Numbered from the stretch's first letter, positions 1 through 5,508 are shown. The stretch: DNA of 6,571 bases from Oscillospiraceae bacterium (GCA_020025675.1 JAHHRS010000076.1:1-6571); one strand, 5' to 3'. Notes: generated by a model from the sequence alone, not told the origin. Numbers and translations are program-made.

Positions 1-849
1 TGTATCCAGATTTAAGTCAGTTCCAATATTAACGCAGTTATCAATAATGGTTCCAACTCCATCTATGTATAAGAAATAGCTTATTAAGAAAAAGAACACC
101 TTTTTATCTTTTAAAGCTATTGTTTTAAATGTTCTAAAGATTTTTAAAAATGTATTCTTAACAGAATTAGATGTATTCTCCGTCCAATTGTTCTGCTTAT
201 AATTTTTAAGCAGCGGCACCGTTACCATAAACCACCAGACAGCTGTTATTCCAAAACCTAATACTCTGCTTAATTTATCTGATATAATTCCTAACATATC
301 CGGCCCCATAATATATGCTACCAAGGCTAACAGAAACGGTATGCAGGAACCTAAATATCCCCATGCGTATCCGTAAGAAGACACCTTATCCATTCTGTCT
401 TCTGTGGTCACATCATTTAACATGGAATCGTATATTGTTATTGATACGCTGTAACATATACGCGTAACCACTGTCAATGCTAAAAAGGATACCCAGCCAA
501 AACTAAATCCGTTTATTAAACATCCAATCACTCCAAGAGCTGTTGCTGTTGTAAATATGATTTTTTTGGTATTTTTACGATCTGCCAATGTGCCGAAAAC
601 AGGTCCGATTAATGCAATAATCAAGGTAACTATGGAAATAGATGCAGAATAAAAGGCAGTTGCTTCACTTCCTGATATTTGCCCCGGTGCGTTGCCCACT
701 GCTAATCCTTTAAACCAAATCGGAAGAAGAGAACATGCAAGCATGGTAAATGCAGAATTTCCCACATCGTATAAAACCCATGCGAATTCCTGTTCTGTAA
801 GACTCCTGAATACTTTTCTATTATGTAAAAACTTATAAAAAGACCTCAT
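1..849 (-). CDS. UMF1-type MFS transporter, C-terminal part beyond the window
   Basis: Integral membrane carrier of the major facilitator superfamily, closest by eye to the UMF1 / Atg22-like group. The first 283 residues are open with no stop or frameshift; the usual family length is a little over 400, so roughly the last third lies outside. The N-terminus carries the UMF1-like motif FAWVLYDVGNSAFT (about residues 23-36). A typical MFS loop, GPVFGTLADRKNTKK, falls between early helices at about residues 82-96, and several hydrophobic helices follow. The substrate is not evident; members of this group are mostly uncharacterised. The ATG at 849-847 overlaps the TAA of the upstream phospholipase gene by one base (TAATG), and a GGAG lies about 10 bases upstream inside that gene. 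It is therefore probably translationally coupled as the third gene of the SMR-phospholipase-MFS operon. Family call is confident; substrate unknown. Confidence 0.9.
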   Translation of the reverse strand, partial: MRSFYKFLHNRKVFRSLTEQEFAWVLYDVGNSAFTMLACSLLPIWFKGLAVGNAPGQISGSEATAFYSASISIVTLIIALIGPVFGTLADRKNTKKIIFTTATALGVIGCLINGFSFGWVSFLALTVVTRICYSVSITIYDSMLNDVTTEDRMDKVSSYGYAWGYLGSCIPFLLALVAYIMGPDMLGIISDKLSRVLGFGITAVWWFMVTVPLLKNYKQNNWTENTSNSVKNTFLKIFRTFKTIALKDKKVFFFLISYFLYIDGVGTIIDNCVNIGTDLNLDT

Positions 850-1667
850 TATACACACTCTCCGCTTCTCATTTTTCCGCCGAAATCATAATCAAAAATC
901 AAATCAAAAGGTTTAATTCCTCTCAGATTTTCATCAAAATCATTTATAAATTGTACAGCTCTCACCTTGGCTTGTTCATATAATTCCATCAGTTTTTGGT
1001 TACTGTCTTCACATAGAGGATTTCCCTTTGGGTTCACTATAAGACCATGCATCTCTTTATAATTTCCCGTTGCTTTTAATATAGCGTAAATCACATTCCT
1101 TTTAAAATCCGTATTTACAAGCAGCAATTTATTATAAAAGATCATAGAATTAAGGGATTTCTTAACCTGCTTAGCTGTGACTCCGCTATAAAATTCTGAA
1201 ATAATTTCTGCATTACCTGCGGTAGGATGAATATGGTCGGTAAGTACATGGCGCACCGGATCATAGCCATCTAAAATCATTAAACTTCGGTCAAACTCGA
1301 CCTCGATTTCTGTATGGGTAACACCACTGCTTTCAATCTTTTCATCCACATATTTATGACATGTAGTATCTAATGCAAAATGATTTAACACCCCATAGGT
1401 ATAAGCTAAGGCTGCCTCCTTATTATTGCTATTACCTATTGTTTTGCAGGCATTTTCAAAAAAACTTCGTCCCGATTGGTCGTGAAGTCCAAATCCTACC
1501 GCATTGACGGGATTGCTCCAAAGCGCTCCGTAATAAAATAAAATATCCGGTCCGTGAAGCCCAATCATATAAAGATCCGGGTATTTTTCAATAATGTTTA
1601 GTTCTTTCTTTTTTAAAAGGGTTTTTACTTCTTTTCCCATTCGATAATGGGCGTATGTCGATGGCAT
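849..1667 (-). CDS. Zinc-dependent phospholipase C family protein
   Basis: A 272-residue protein that looks like the zinc-dependent phospholipase C / PLC-like family (Pfam type PF00882). That family has an all-helical fold holding zinc ions with His and Asp residues. Visible candidate ligands and motifs, in order: MPSTYAHYRMG with His7, GLHGPDILFY with His38 and Asp41, His62-Asp63, NHFALDTTCHKYVD with His96, Asp100 and His104, then THTEIEVEFDR with His118 and acidic residues at 120-126. No signal peptide is present: the chain starts straight into the His7 motif, unlike secreted clostridial alpha-toxin. A cytoplasmic or housekeeping role is therefore more likely than a toxin one, and activity on phospholipid is not proven. 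Start chosen because AGGAG sits 9 bases upstream. It begins 21 bp after the SMR gene and its stop overlaps the MFS start. All key-looking residues are present, so it appears intact. Confidence 0.88.
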   Translation of the reverse strand: MPSTYAHYRMGKEVKTLLKKKELNIIEKYPDLYMIGLHGPDILFYYGALWSNPVNAVGFGLHDQSGRSFFENACKTIGNSNNKEAALAYTYGVLNHFALDTTCHKYVDEKIESSGVTHTEIEVEFDRSLMILDGYDPVRHVLTDHIHPTAGNAEIISEFYSGVTAKQVKKSLNSMIFYNKLLLVNTDFKRNVIYAILKATGNYKEMHGLIVNPKGNPLCEDSNQKLMELYEQAKVRAVQFINDFDENLRGIKPFDLIFDYDFGGKMRSGECV

Positions 1668-1688
1668 ATTCTATTTCTCCTTTATCTT

Positions 1689-2003
1689 TCACTGCTTTAG
1701 GTTCAAAATTACGCACCCTACTGTAATACACAGTATTCCTATCACAATTTGGACACTTAGTTTTTCACCGAAAACAAAATAAGAAATTAATGTGGTAGCA
1801 ACAATTCCAACCCCGCACCATGTTGCATAAGCTATTCCTAAATGAATTTTTGTTATAGCCTTTCCAAAAAAGAAATAGCACAATATATACGCTCCAATAC
1901 ATCCAATAGAAGGCAATAGTTTTGTTAATCCTTCTGAATATTTCAACAATGAGGTGGCCAGAATTTCACACACAATGGCCAATCCTAACAAAAAATACTC
2001 CAA
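1689..2003 (-). CDS. SMR-family small multidrug/cation exporter (EmrE/QacC-like)
   Basis: A small multidrug resistance protein of about 104 residues with four predicted membrane helices, expected to work as an inner-membrane dimer exchanging protons for cationic or aromatic compounds. With the TTG start at 2003-2001 the protein begins MEYFLLGLAIVCEI, placing the essential membrane glutamate at Glu13, equivalent to EmrE Glu14. A second hallmark is IAYATWCGVGI, matching the EmrE Trp63-Gly67 region. TTG is preferred over an in-frame ATG 21 bases upstream (2024) because AGAGGT at 2016-2011 lies 7 bases before TTG, the ATG has no clear ribosome binding site, and TTG gives the standard family N-terminus. 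It is the first gene of the operon with the phospholipase and MFS carrier. Only one SMR gene is present, so a paired heterodimeric type (EbrAB-like) is not supported. Substrate cannot be told from sequence. Confidence 0.92.
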   Translation of the reverse strand: MEYFLLGLAIVCEILATSLLKYSEGLTKLLPSIGCIGAYILCYFFFGKAITKIHLGIAYATWCGVGIVATTLISYFVFGEKLSVQIVIGILCITVGCVILNLKQ

Positions 2004-2010
2004 TATATTT

Positions 2011-2016
2011 ACCTCT
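2011..2016 (-). promoter_or_regulatory. Ribosome binding site deciding the SMR start
   Basis: AGAGGT on the minus strand, 7 bases upstream of TTG at 2003. It lies inside the longer reading frame that would begin at ATG 2024, and it favours the shorter 104-residue protein. Confidence 0.65.
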
Positions 2017-2062
2017 GAATACATATTTTTTATTTATGGATCACTTATTAATCAAAACTTTT

Positions 2063-2091
2063 TTTATGTTACTTAATTTGTGTAAAATCAA
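2063..2091 (-). promoter_or_regulatory. Possible promoter of the SMR-phospholipase-MFS operon
   Basis: On the minus strand TTGATT (2091-2086), a 17-base spacer and CATAAA (2068-2063) resemble sigma-A -35 and -10 boxes, each matching four of six positions. It lies about 60 bases upstream of the SMR start in a very AT-rich stretch where chance matches are common, so the call is weak. Confidence 0.3.
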
Positions 2092-2134
2092 ATACCAAGC
2101 TTATGTAAAATTTATGTGAGCTCTCAGCATAAGT

Positions 2135-2239
2135 TCATTGTTTTACGGACAGCTCAGTATTGCTTAAAAAGCGGAAAAGCTGCCGCCTCCTTTTGGGCAT
2201 AGAAAAGTCCCCCATGTCAGTTGGGTGGCCGTAAAACTG
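2135..2239 (-). other. G+C-richer orphan segment, possible gene-end relic
   Basis: This patch differs from the AT-rich flanks. On the minus strand one frame is open for 34 codons between a TAA and a TGA. It contains MGDFSMPKRRRQLFRF, a basic stretch, and ends TELSVKQ. A 9-base inverted repeat nearly brackets it: GTTTTACGG (2140-2148) and CCGTAAAAC (2229-2237). ATG codons exist but no ribosome binding site at a proper distance was seen. It could be the tail of a lost accessory gene or a structured non-coding relic. I do not recognise a family, and nothing else in 2025-2325 looks like a gene. Confidence 0.25.
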
Positions 2240-2325
2240 TTATACTTTAAAACAATTAGCTTATGGTATCTGTCAATGGGAGACGTTCAGCAGGATAATA
2301 GTCAGTGCCAGATTTAAAATAAAAC

Positions 2326-2374
2326 GCACCCCGCATATCGGACAGTAAAAAATACTATCTGACATGCGGGGTGC
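2326..2374. terminator. Strong bidirectional hairpin terminator
   Basis: Two 20-base arms (2326-2345 and 2355-2374) pair with about three mismatches around a 9-base AT loop. The distal 11 base pairs, GCACCCCGCAT with ATGCGGGGTGC, are perfect and G+C-rich. On the minus strand the stem is followed by GTTTTATTTTAAA, and on the plus strand by a short T run (2381-2385). It sits 10 bases past the stop of the small lipoprotein relic, which it would have terminated. It may still stop read-through from the XRE gene. Confidence 0.8.
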
Positions 2375-2383
2375 AGTTCATTT

Positions 2384-2560
2384 TTAAGGTACTACCTTTT
2401 CGAGGAAGTTATTAATATAGTCTTTTCTTTCTTGCTGAAAGACGGTTCCGAATTTGATTTCTGTTTTCTTTGGCTAATTACGATTCAGGCATCCGGTACA
2501 GAATAAAATAGTTGTGAACATTCCAATGACAAATACAATCTTTGTAAATCTCTGCCTAAT
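2384..2560 (-). pseudogene. Small lipoprotein gene relic (ATT start, internal TAG)
   Basis: A minus-strand frame of 58 sense-length codons that looks like a short membrane lipoprotein. After a strong AAGGAG (2572-2567) and a 6-base spacer comes ATT at 2560-2558 where a start is expected. The chain then reads (I/M)RQRFTKIVFVIGMFTT, a basic N-terminus and hydrophobic core, into a lipobox-like LFCTGC and LNRN. A TAG (2476-2474) interrupts, and the same frame continues with PKKTEIKFGTVFQQERKD and a tail ending FLEKVVP and TAA. The hairpin terminator begins 10 bases later. Ribosome binding site, signal sequence, hydrophilic tail and terminator in register argue for a former gene. The ATT and TAG are each one base from ATG and CAG. 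ATT can initiate weakly in bacteria and the upstream 28 codons could make a signal-like peptide, but a broken gene is likelier. Family unknown. Confidence 0.55.
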
Positions 2561-2685
2561 ATTCTACTCCTTATTTCTTCTCTAATTTTAAAAACTTTTG
2601 AGATCTTAAGTTCATGGTTACATTCACTTGGAAACTCTTTATCTGTTATGAATCTTAGCAGGGTAAACACTGAGCCTTTGCCGGA

Positions 2686-3195
2686 TTATACTTTTTCCCT
2701 TGTCATAATTGCTCCGACAATACCTCCGATTATAACAAGAGGAGCAACTCTCACAAACAGCCATTCAAACGAATGAAGGCCAACGCCTATCACTGCAGTT
2801 TCGGGCTTACTGTAATCCCAACCCATATAAGAACTGTTTATCACAGCTAAGAGCGCAAAAACAATCGCTACAACCGCACACAGTGAAATAAAGCACCAAT
2901 GAAGCACTCTTTGCCTCGTTTGTTTCTTCTGTGCCAGCTGTAAGTTAATCACTTCCAGTTTTTCGGAAATTGCTTTCAAGTCATCGGGTTTTGCTTCTGC
3001 AATAGTTTCTCCGAGCAATGTACTGACAGGGGTTTCAAGCACTTCGGATATGGAGATCAGCATATCGGAATCCGGAACGGACAGACCCTGTTCCCATTTT
3101 GAAATTGTCTGACGAACTACATTCAGCTTAACCGCAAGCTCTTCTTGAGAAAGACCTTTTGATTTTCTGATTGCTTTAATGTTCTCATTTAACAA
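2686..3195 (-). CDS. XRE-family transcriptional regulator with C-terminal membrane helices
   Basis: A helix-turn-helix regulator of about 169 residues. The N-terminal domain (about residues 4-62) has the XRE/Cro signature: NIKAIRKSKGLSQEELA, then VVRQTISKWEQGLSVPDSD as recognition-helix region, then MLISISEVLETPVSTLLGE. A short charged linker (about 68-98, with a KKQTRQR basic stretch) leads to two hydrophobic segments, CFISLCAVVAIVFALLAVI and RVAPLVIIGGIVGAIM, so the protein is probably tethered to the membrane with its DNA-binding domain inside. This layout is common in Firmicutes; targets and signal are unknown. TTG at 3195-3193 is chosen because AAAGGAG (3210-3204) lies 8 bases upstream and gives the usual MLNENIK start; the GTG at 3204 overlaps that site. 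The gene stands alone with its own promoter and palindromes, suggesting autoregulation (inference). Confidence 0.9.
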   Translation of the reverse strand: MLNENIKAIRKSKGLSQEELAVKLNVVRQTISKWEQGLSVPDSDMLISISEVLETPVSTLLGETIAEAKPDDLKAISEKLEVINLQLAQKKQTRQRVLHWCFISLCAVVAIVFALLAVINSSYMGWDYSKPETAVIGVGLHSFEWLFVRVAPLVIIGGIVGAIMTREKV

Positions 3196-3203
3196 AGCAT
3201 ACA

Positions 3204-3210
3204 CTCCTTT
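3204..3210 (-). promoter_or_regulatory. Ribosome binding site deciding the XRE gene start
   Basis: AAAGGAG on the minus strand, 8 bases before TTG at 3195. It overlaps the in-frame GTG at 3204-3202, which therefore cannot be served by it. Confidence 0.75.
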
Positions 3211-3218
3211 CTTGAGTG

Positions 3219-3258
3219 CCTATATTATAGGTTTATTACCCCGTTGCCACAAGCAACG
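3219..3258 (-). promoter_or_regulatory. XRE gene promoter with two overlapping palindromes
   Basis: A consensus -10 box TATAAT (3229-3224) lies 17 bases from TTGTGG (3252-3247) as -35, about 30 bases upstream of the start codon. The -10 box sits inside a perfect 13-base palindrome, CCTATAATATAGG (3231-3219). The -35 box lies in a second inverted repeat, CGTTGC-5-GCAACG (3258-3242). Palindromes over both core boxes are what an autorepressor would use; which protein binds is inferred, not shown. Confidence 0.6.
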
Positions 3259-3282
3259 CATCTTAACATTCGTGTAAAACCC

Positions 3283-3535
3283 TTACCGTAAGCGGTCAAT
3301 GAGCAGCAGGTCAAACAGATTAAGCCCCTGTCCAAGTATGGTCACGCATAGGAAGTTATGGAAAAAATCATTTTTCCCTGATATTCCGGAGTGCTTTTAA
3401 TTCTGTTTGTTCTTCATTCGGATAGGAAGAATAACTTTTTAGATTTTCATCATCCGTTCCCGTTCCAAAATAACATATGGCAAACAAGGTGGTGCATAAA
3501 ACGAATAGCTCAATTATCAGTATCATTTTTCTCAC
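3283..3535 (-). pseudogene. Remnant of a small membrane protein with an internal deletion
   Basis: The minus strand carries two matched pieces of one apparent gene. The first, GTG at 3535 to TGA at 3368 (55 codons; ATG is available at codon 4), reads MRKMILIIELFVLCTTLFAI, a membrane helix, then CYFGTGTDDENLKSYSSYP and a charged tail. One base out of frame, the DNA continues as KNDFFHNFLCVTILGQG and LNLFDLLLID up to a TAA at 3283. From memory, a family of roughly 200-residue membrane proteins in Lachnospiraceae has this FGTGTD...KSYSSYP N-terminus and a later LGQGLNLFDLLxIDLLWWR segment. The middle helices and the C-terminus would be missing here. No good ribosome binding site is seen, and a palindrome lies just upstream. 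The 55-residue piece might still be made; function unknown. Confidence 0.5.
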
Positions 3536-3542
3536 TACATTT

Positions 3543-3556
3543 TGAGTTGTAACTCA
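3543..3556. promoter_or_regulatory. Operator-like palindrome TGAGTTGTAACTCA
   Basis: Inverted repeat TGAGTT-GT-AACTCA, 8 bases upstream of the start of the membrane-protein remnant. Its core AGTTGTAACT differs by one base from the core of a second palindrome at 4604-4619, so both could be sites for one regulator. The regulator is not identified. Confidence 0.4.
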
Positions 3557-3623
3557 GATCTTTTTTGGTGCATTTTGGAAGTGATCACATGGCTTGCCTG
3601 CCATACGGCGGGACTTTTACATG

Positions 3624-4433
3624 TTATCGTCTGCAGACATCCCTCGGCGCCGTTTCATCGAATGGGATTTTTCCCCTAAAGGCCGCTGAGCTGTCAATAT
3701 GTGCAAAAAGATTTTCTATGTCAGTAACAAAGCCGCTGTGACCGGTACAGACTGCCGCAAGCGGTATCCCTCGGACAGCATCACGCAGATGCCAGAGCGA
3801 AAGCTTGTTCTGCTCAGGGGATTGACAGAAAAAGTCCCAGAACGCATAGCCCCCATATTTATTCACCGCCAGACAGTCTCCGGTGAACAGTATCCTGTTA
3901 TCCACAAGATAACACATATGACCGGCCGTATGCCCCGGCACCGAGATACAGCGAACAGGGATACCGTCCAGATCCAGCAGCTCCTCATCCTTTAGTAACC
4001 TGTATCCCGGCAGGAGACGCACACAGTTATAGATTTTTTTGTGTGCCCTGACCATGCGGTGCAGGGTTCTGTCCAGATATGGCTGCTCCTTTGCTCCCAG
4101 ATACACCTGTGCATTCGGGTAAATGTTCTTTTTTGCCTTTGCATCAATGCCGCCGCAATGATCCACATCTGCATGCGTCAGCAGTAAGTGATGAATGGTC
4201 AAAGGATCTATACCAATCTCCTCAAATGCCTTGTCCGTATTCGGTTCATTCAGATGTCCGGCATCCACTGCAATCGTTGTTCCGTTTTTGGAATAAAACC
4301 AGAGGTTCACATCCCCCTGTCGTATACAGCTGACCCCCTGACCCGGTTTTCCTGTGGGTGCAGGGTGGAGCATTTGCGTACCCCTGAGCATAACGGGTTT
4401 TATATACCGGTCAAAAAAATACAGAATTCCCAT
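3624..4433 (-). CDS. Metallo-beta-lactamase-fold hydrolase
   Basis: A 269-residue protein with a complete metallo-beta-lactamase superfamily metal site. In order: beta-strand TTIAVDAGH (about 52-60), the hallmark THADVDHCGG giving His87, Asp89, Asp91 and His92, then VPGHTAGHM with His168, FTGDCLA with Asp186, and CTGHSG with His232. All seven usual metal ligands are present, so a dinuclear zinc or iron hydrolase is expected. The fold serves many substrates (lactones, thioesters, phosphodiesters, lactams) and the sequence does not say which; antibiotic resistance should not be assumed. No signal peptide is obvious, although the first 16 residues are hydrophobic-basic. The start ATG has only a weak GAAG 7 bases upstream, with a better AAAGGGG about 14 bases away. 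Flanking genes on both sides are decayed, so its operon partners may be lost. Confidence 0.88.
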   Translation of the reverse strand: MGILYFFDRYIKPVMLRGTQMLHPAPTGKPGQGVSCIRQGDVNLWFYSKNGTTIAVDAGHLNEPNTDKAFEEIGIDPLTIHHLLLTHADVDHCGGIDAKAKKNIYPNAQVYLGAKEQPYLDRTLHRMVRAHKKIYNCVRLLPGYRLLKDEELLDLDGIPVRCISVPGHTAGHMCYLVDNRILFTGDCLAVNKYGGYAFWDFFCQSPEQNKLSLWHLRDAVRGIPLAAVCTGHSGFVTDIENLFAHIDSSAAFRGKIPFDETAPRDVCRR

Positions 4434-4457
4434 GCTTTTACTTCTTTCCCCTTTCTT

Positions 4458-4600
4458 TCACTTCAATATAGAAATCACACAGCTTGCCATATTAAACTTG
4501 CTGCGATAATACTCCTCCATCGAAAATGCGACTCCATCCGAATGTTTGCAACAAGCTCATGTCATCCATCGGGTATGTTCCCACCGTGAAGGAAATGCTG
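4458..4600 (-). pseudogene. Possible degraded gene end upstream of the hydrolase
   Basis: Two minus-strand frames look protein-like and could be joined by a frameshift. One contains FTVGTYPMDDMSLLQ. The next frame over gives CCKHSDGVAFSMEEYYRSKF followed by NMASCVISILK and a TGA at 4460-4458, 24 bases before the hydrolase start. The first would follow into the second near 4545. The composition (amphipathic, helix-like end, natural stop just before a same-strand gene) suggests the tail of a former upstream operon partner. There is no recognised family and the evidence is only how the residues read. Confidence 0.25.
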
Positions 4601-4603
4601 TTA

Positions 4604-4619
4604 GTTAGTTGTGACTAAC
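4604..4619. promoter_or_regulatory. Operator-like palindrome GTTAGTTGTGACTAAC
   Basis: Inverted repeat GTTAGT-TGTG-ACTAAC, with a further GTTA directly before it. It abuts the left end of the ABC-exporter fossil. This position fits a former operator of that gene brought next to its interior by a deletion (inference). The core AGTTGTGACT matches the palindrome at 3543-3556 at nine of ten bases. Confidence 0.45.
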
Positions 4620-5232
4620 CGCAGAGGTAAAGGCAAAGCATCTGACCGGCAGATACAACAAACGGTTGGAAAAAGCCATAGAGGAAAATGTTAAGGCCAA
4701 CACCGATATGGGGCTGACCATTATCCCCTTCATGGAGATACAGAGTTTCGCTGCAAAGCTAATCGGTGTGGCCATTGTGGTGCTGTCTCTGTTGCTCTAC
4801 ACCGGCGGCACCATGGAGCTGCTTAACTGCATTATGATGTGCATCTGTTCCTTCATGGTCATGGACAGCATGGAACTCGGCGGAAATTTCTCCGCTTTGC
4901 TCCCAGTCATCGACTTGTGCGTAGATAAAGTCAGCGCCATCCTGTCCGTACCCGAAATTGACATTGATGGTGAGGATATCCGCCCTCAGTGCTTTGATTT
5001 TAAGGTAGAGTACATTGACCTCGCCTGCGAGGAGAAACAAGCATCAATGATGTGAGCCTTGAAATTTCGCAGAACACCACTACTGCCATTGTTGGTCCCT
5101 CCGGCTCCGGCAAGGCACCCCTGTGCCACCTGCTCAGTCGTTTACGGAATGTGTATGCCGGAAAAGTTAACTTAGGCGGATAAGACGTCCGTGCATACAG
5201 TCTGGATGCGCTGATGCAGAATTTCAGTTTTC
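4615..5232 (+). pseudogene. ABC exporter (fused permease-ATPase) fossil, both ends lost
   Basis: The only plus-strand coding trace. The frame starting after TGA 4612-4614 reads LTGRYNKRLEKAIEENVK, an intracellular loop, then IGVAIVVLSLLLYTGGTMEL and further hydrophobic residues as the last membrane helices, then LLPVIDLCVDKVSAILSVPE, the linker to the nucleotide-binding domain. Around 5040 the frame changes (apparent loss of one base). The ATPase then continues INDVSLEISQNTTTAIVGPS with Walker A at 5094-5120 reading GPSGSGKAPL, where GPSGSGKTTL is expected. TAA at 5181-5183 interrupts LGG-DVRAYSLDALMQNFSF, and similarity stops at about 5232, before the Q-loop, signature and Walker B. Intact relatives run near 580 residues; roughly the first 190 and last 190 are gone. 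Four independent lesions make this a clear pseudogene. It meets the opposite-strand gene end at 5224-5232. Confidence 0.85.
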
Positions 5233-5508
5233 CCGGAACTGTTCTGCCATGGCATCCTCGTAATAGTTCCCCAGTAACTCACGCACCTGCTCTCAGGTCA
5301 GATCGTAGGTGTCAATATACTTAAATAAACAGTCAACAACGGTGCCCGTGTCCAGATTTTCAAGAGTCTCTTCGTTATATTGTCCCAGAAGTTCCTCCTC
5401 CGTGCTGTCCGAGGTGAGGCTCACATGCGCAGTACCAGCCATATCTGCCACATCGCTATTCTAATAGGTAAGTTGTTCTAACAGAAAATGTTTATCTGTT
5501 AAATACAT
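5224..5508 (-). pseudogene. Unrecognised acidic protein gene with two internal stops
   Basis: One minus-strand frame of 94 codons starts at ATG 5508-5506, nine bases after the lipoprotein stop, and reads MYLTDKHFLLEQLTY. It is interrupted by TAG (5463-5461), continues NSDVADMAGTAHVSLTSDST, then EEELLGQYNEETLENLD and VVDCLFKYIDTYDLT. TGA (5295-5293) interrupts again before EQVRELLGNYYEDAMAEQFREN and the final TGA. The same frame stays protein-like on both sides of each stop, with helix-forming acidic residues and no shift, so the stops look like point mutations in a real cytosolic protein. The start has no convincing ribosome binding site. Position suggests it was the next gene after the lipoprotein in one transcription unit. 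I do not recognise the family. Confidence 0.5.

Noticed and set aside
1922..2119. 65-codon plus-strand frame opposite the SMR start
   Set aside because: Lies antisense to the SMR coding region and its AT-rich upstream DNA; no ribosome binding site or protein-like pattern.
2386..2398. Perfect palindrome AAGGTACTACCTT
   Set aside because: Falls in the last codons of the lipoprotein relic, next to a much better terminator; no independent role suggested.
2485..2670. 61-codon minus-strand frame just after the XRE gene
   Set aside because: No ribosome binding site, no recognisable composition, and it overlaps the lipoprotein relic, which has a ribosome site, signal sequence and terminator in another frame.
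3360..3377. GGAAAAA / TTTTTCC repeat as a terminator
   Set aside because: Stem is mostly A-T with only two G-C pairs; too weak, and it lies inside the membrane-protein remnant.
3589..3604. ATGGC / GCCAT hairpin after the hydrolase gene as a terminator
   Set aside because: Five-base stem and no T run on the minus strand.
3624..4433. Hydrolase as a true beta-lactam resistance enzyme
   Set aside because: The fold is shared by many cytosolic hydrolases; no clear export signal and no class-specific resemblance seen.
3992..4589. Several open frames on both strands over the hydrolase gene
   Set aside because: Shadows of the hydrolase gene, whose full metal-binding motif set fixes the true frame.
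4759..5040. 93-codon minus-strand frame opposite the ABC fossil
   Set aside because: Histidine-rich, low-quality sequence antisense to a clear ABC exporter frame.
2474..5463. Stop-codon recoding as an explanation of the in-frame stops
   Set aside because: TAG, TGA and TAA are all involved and frameshifts and truncations accompany them; the intact genes here end normally on TAA and TGA. Pseudogenes are simpler.
5479..5501. TAACAGA / TCTGTTA inverted repeat as a terminator or operator
   Set aside because: A-T-rich 7-base arms without a T run, located within the first codons of the stop-ridden gene; likely chance.
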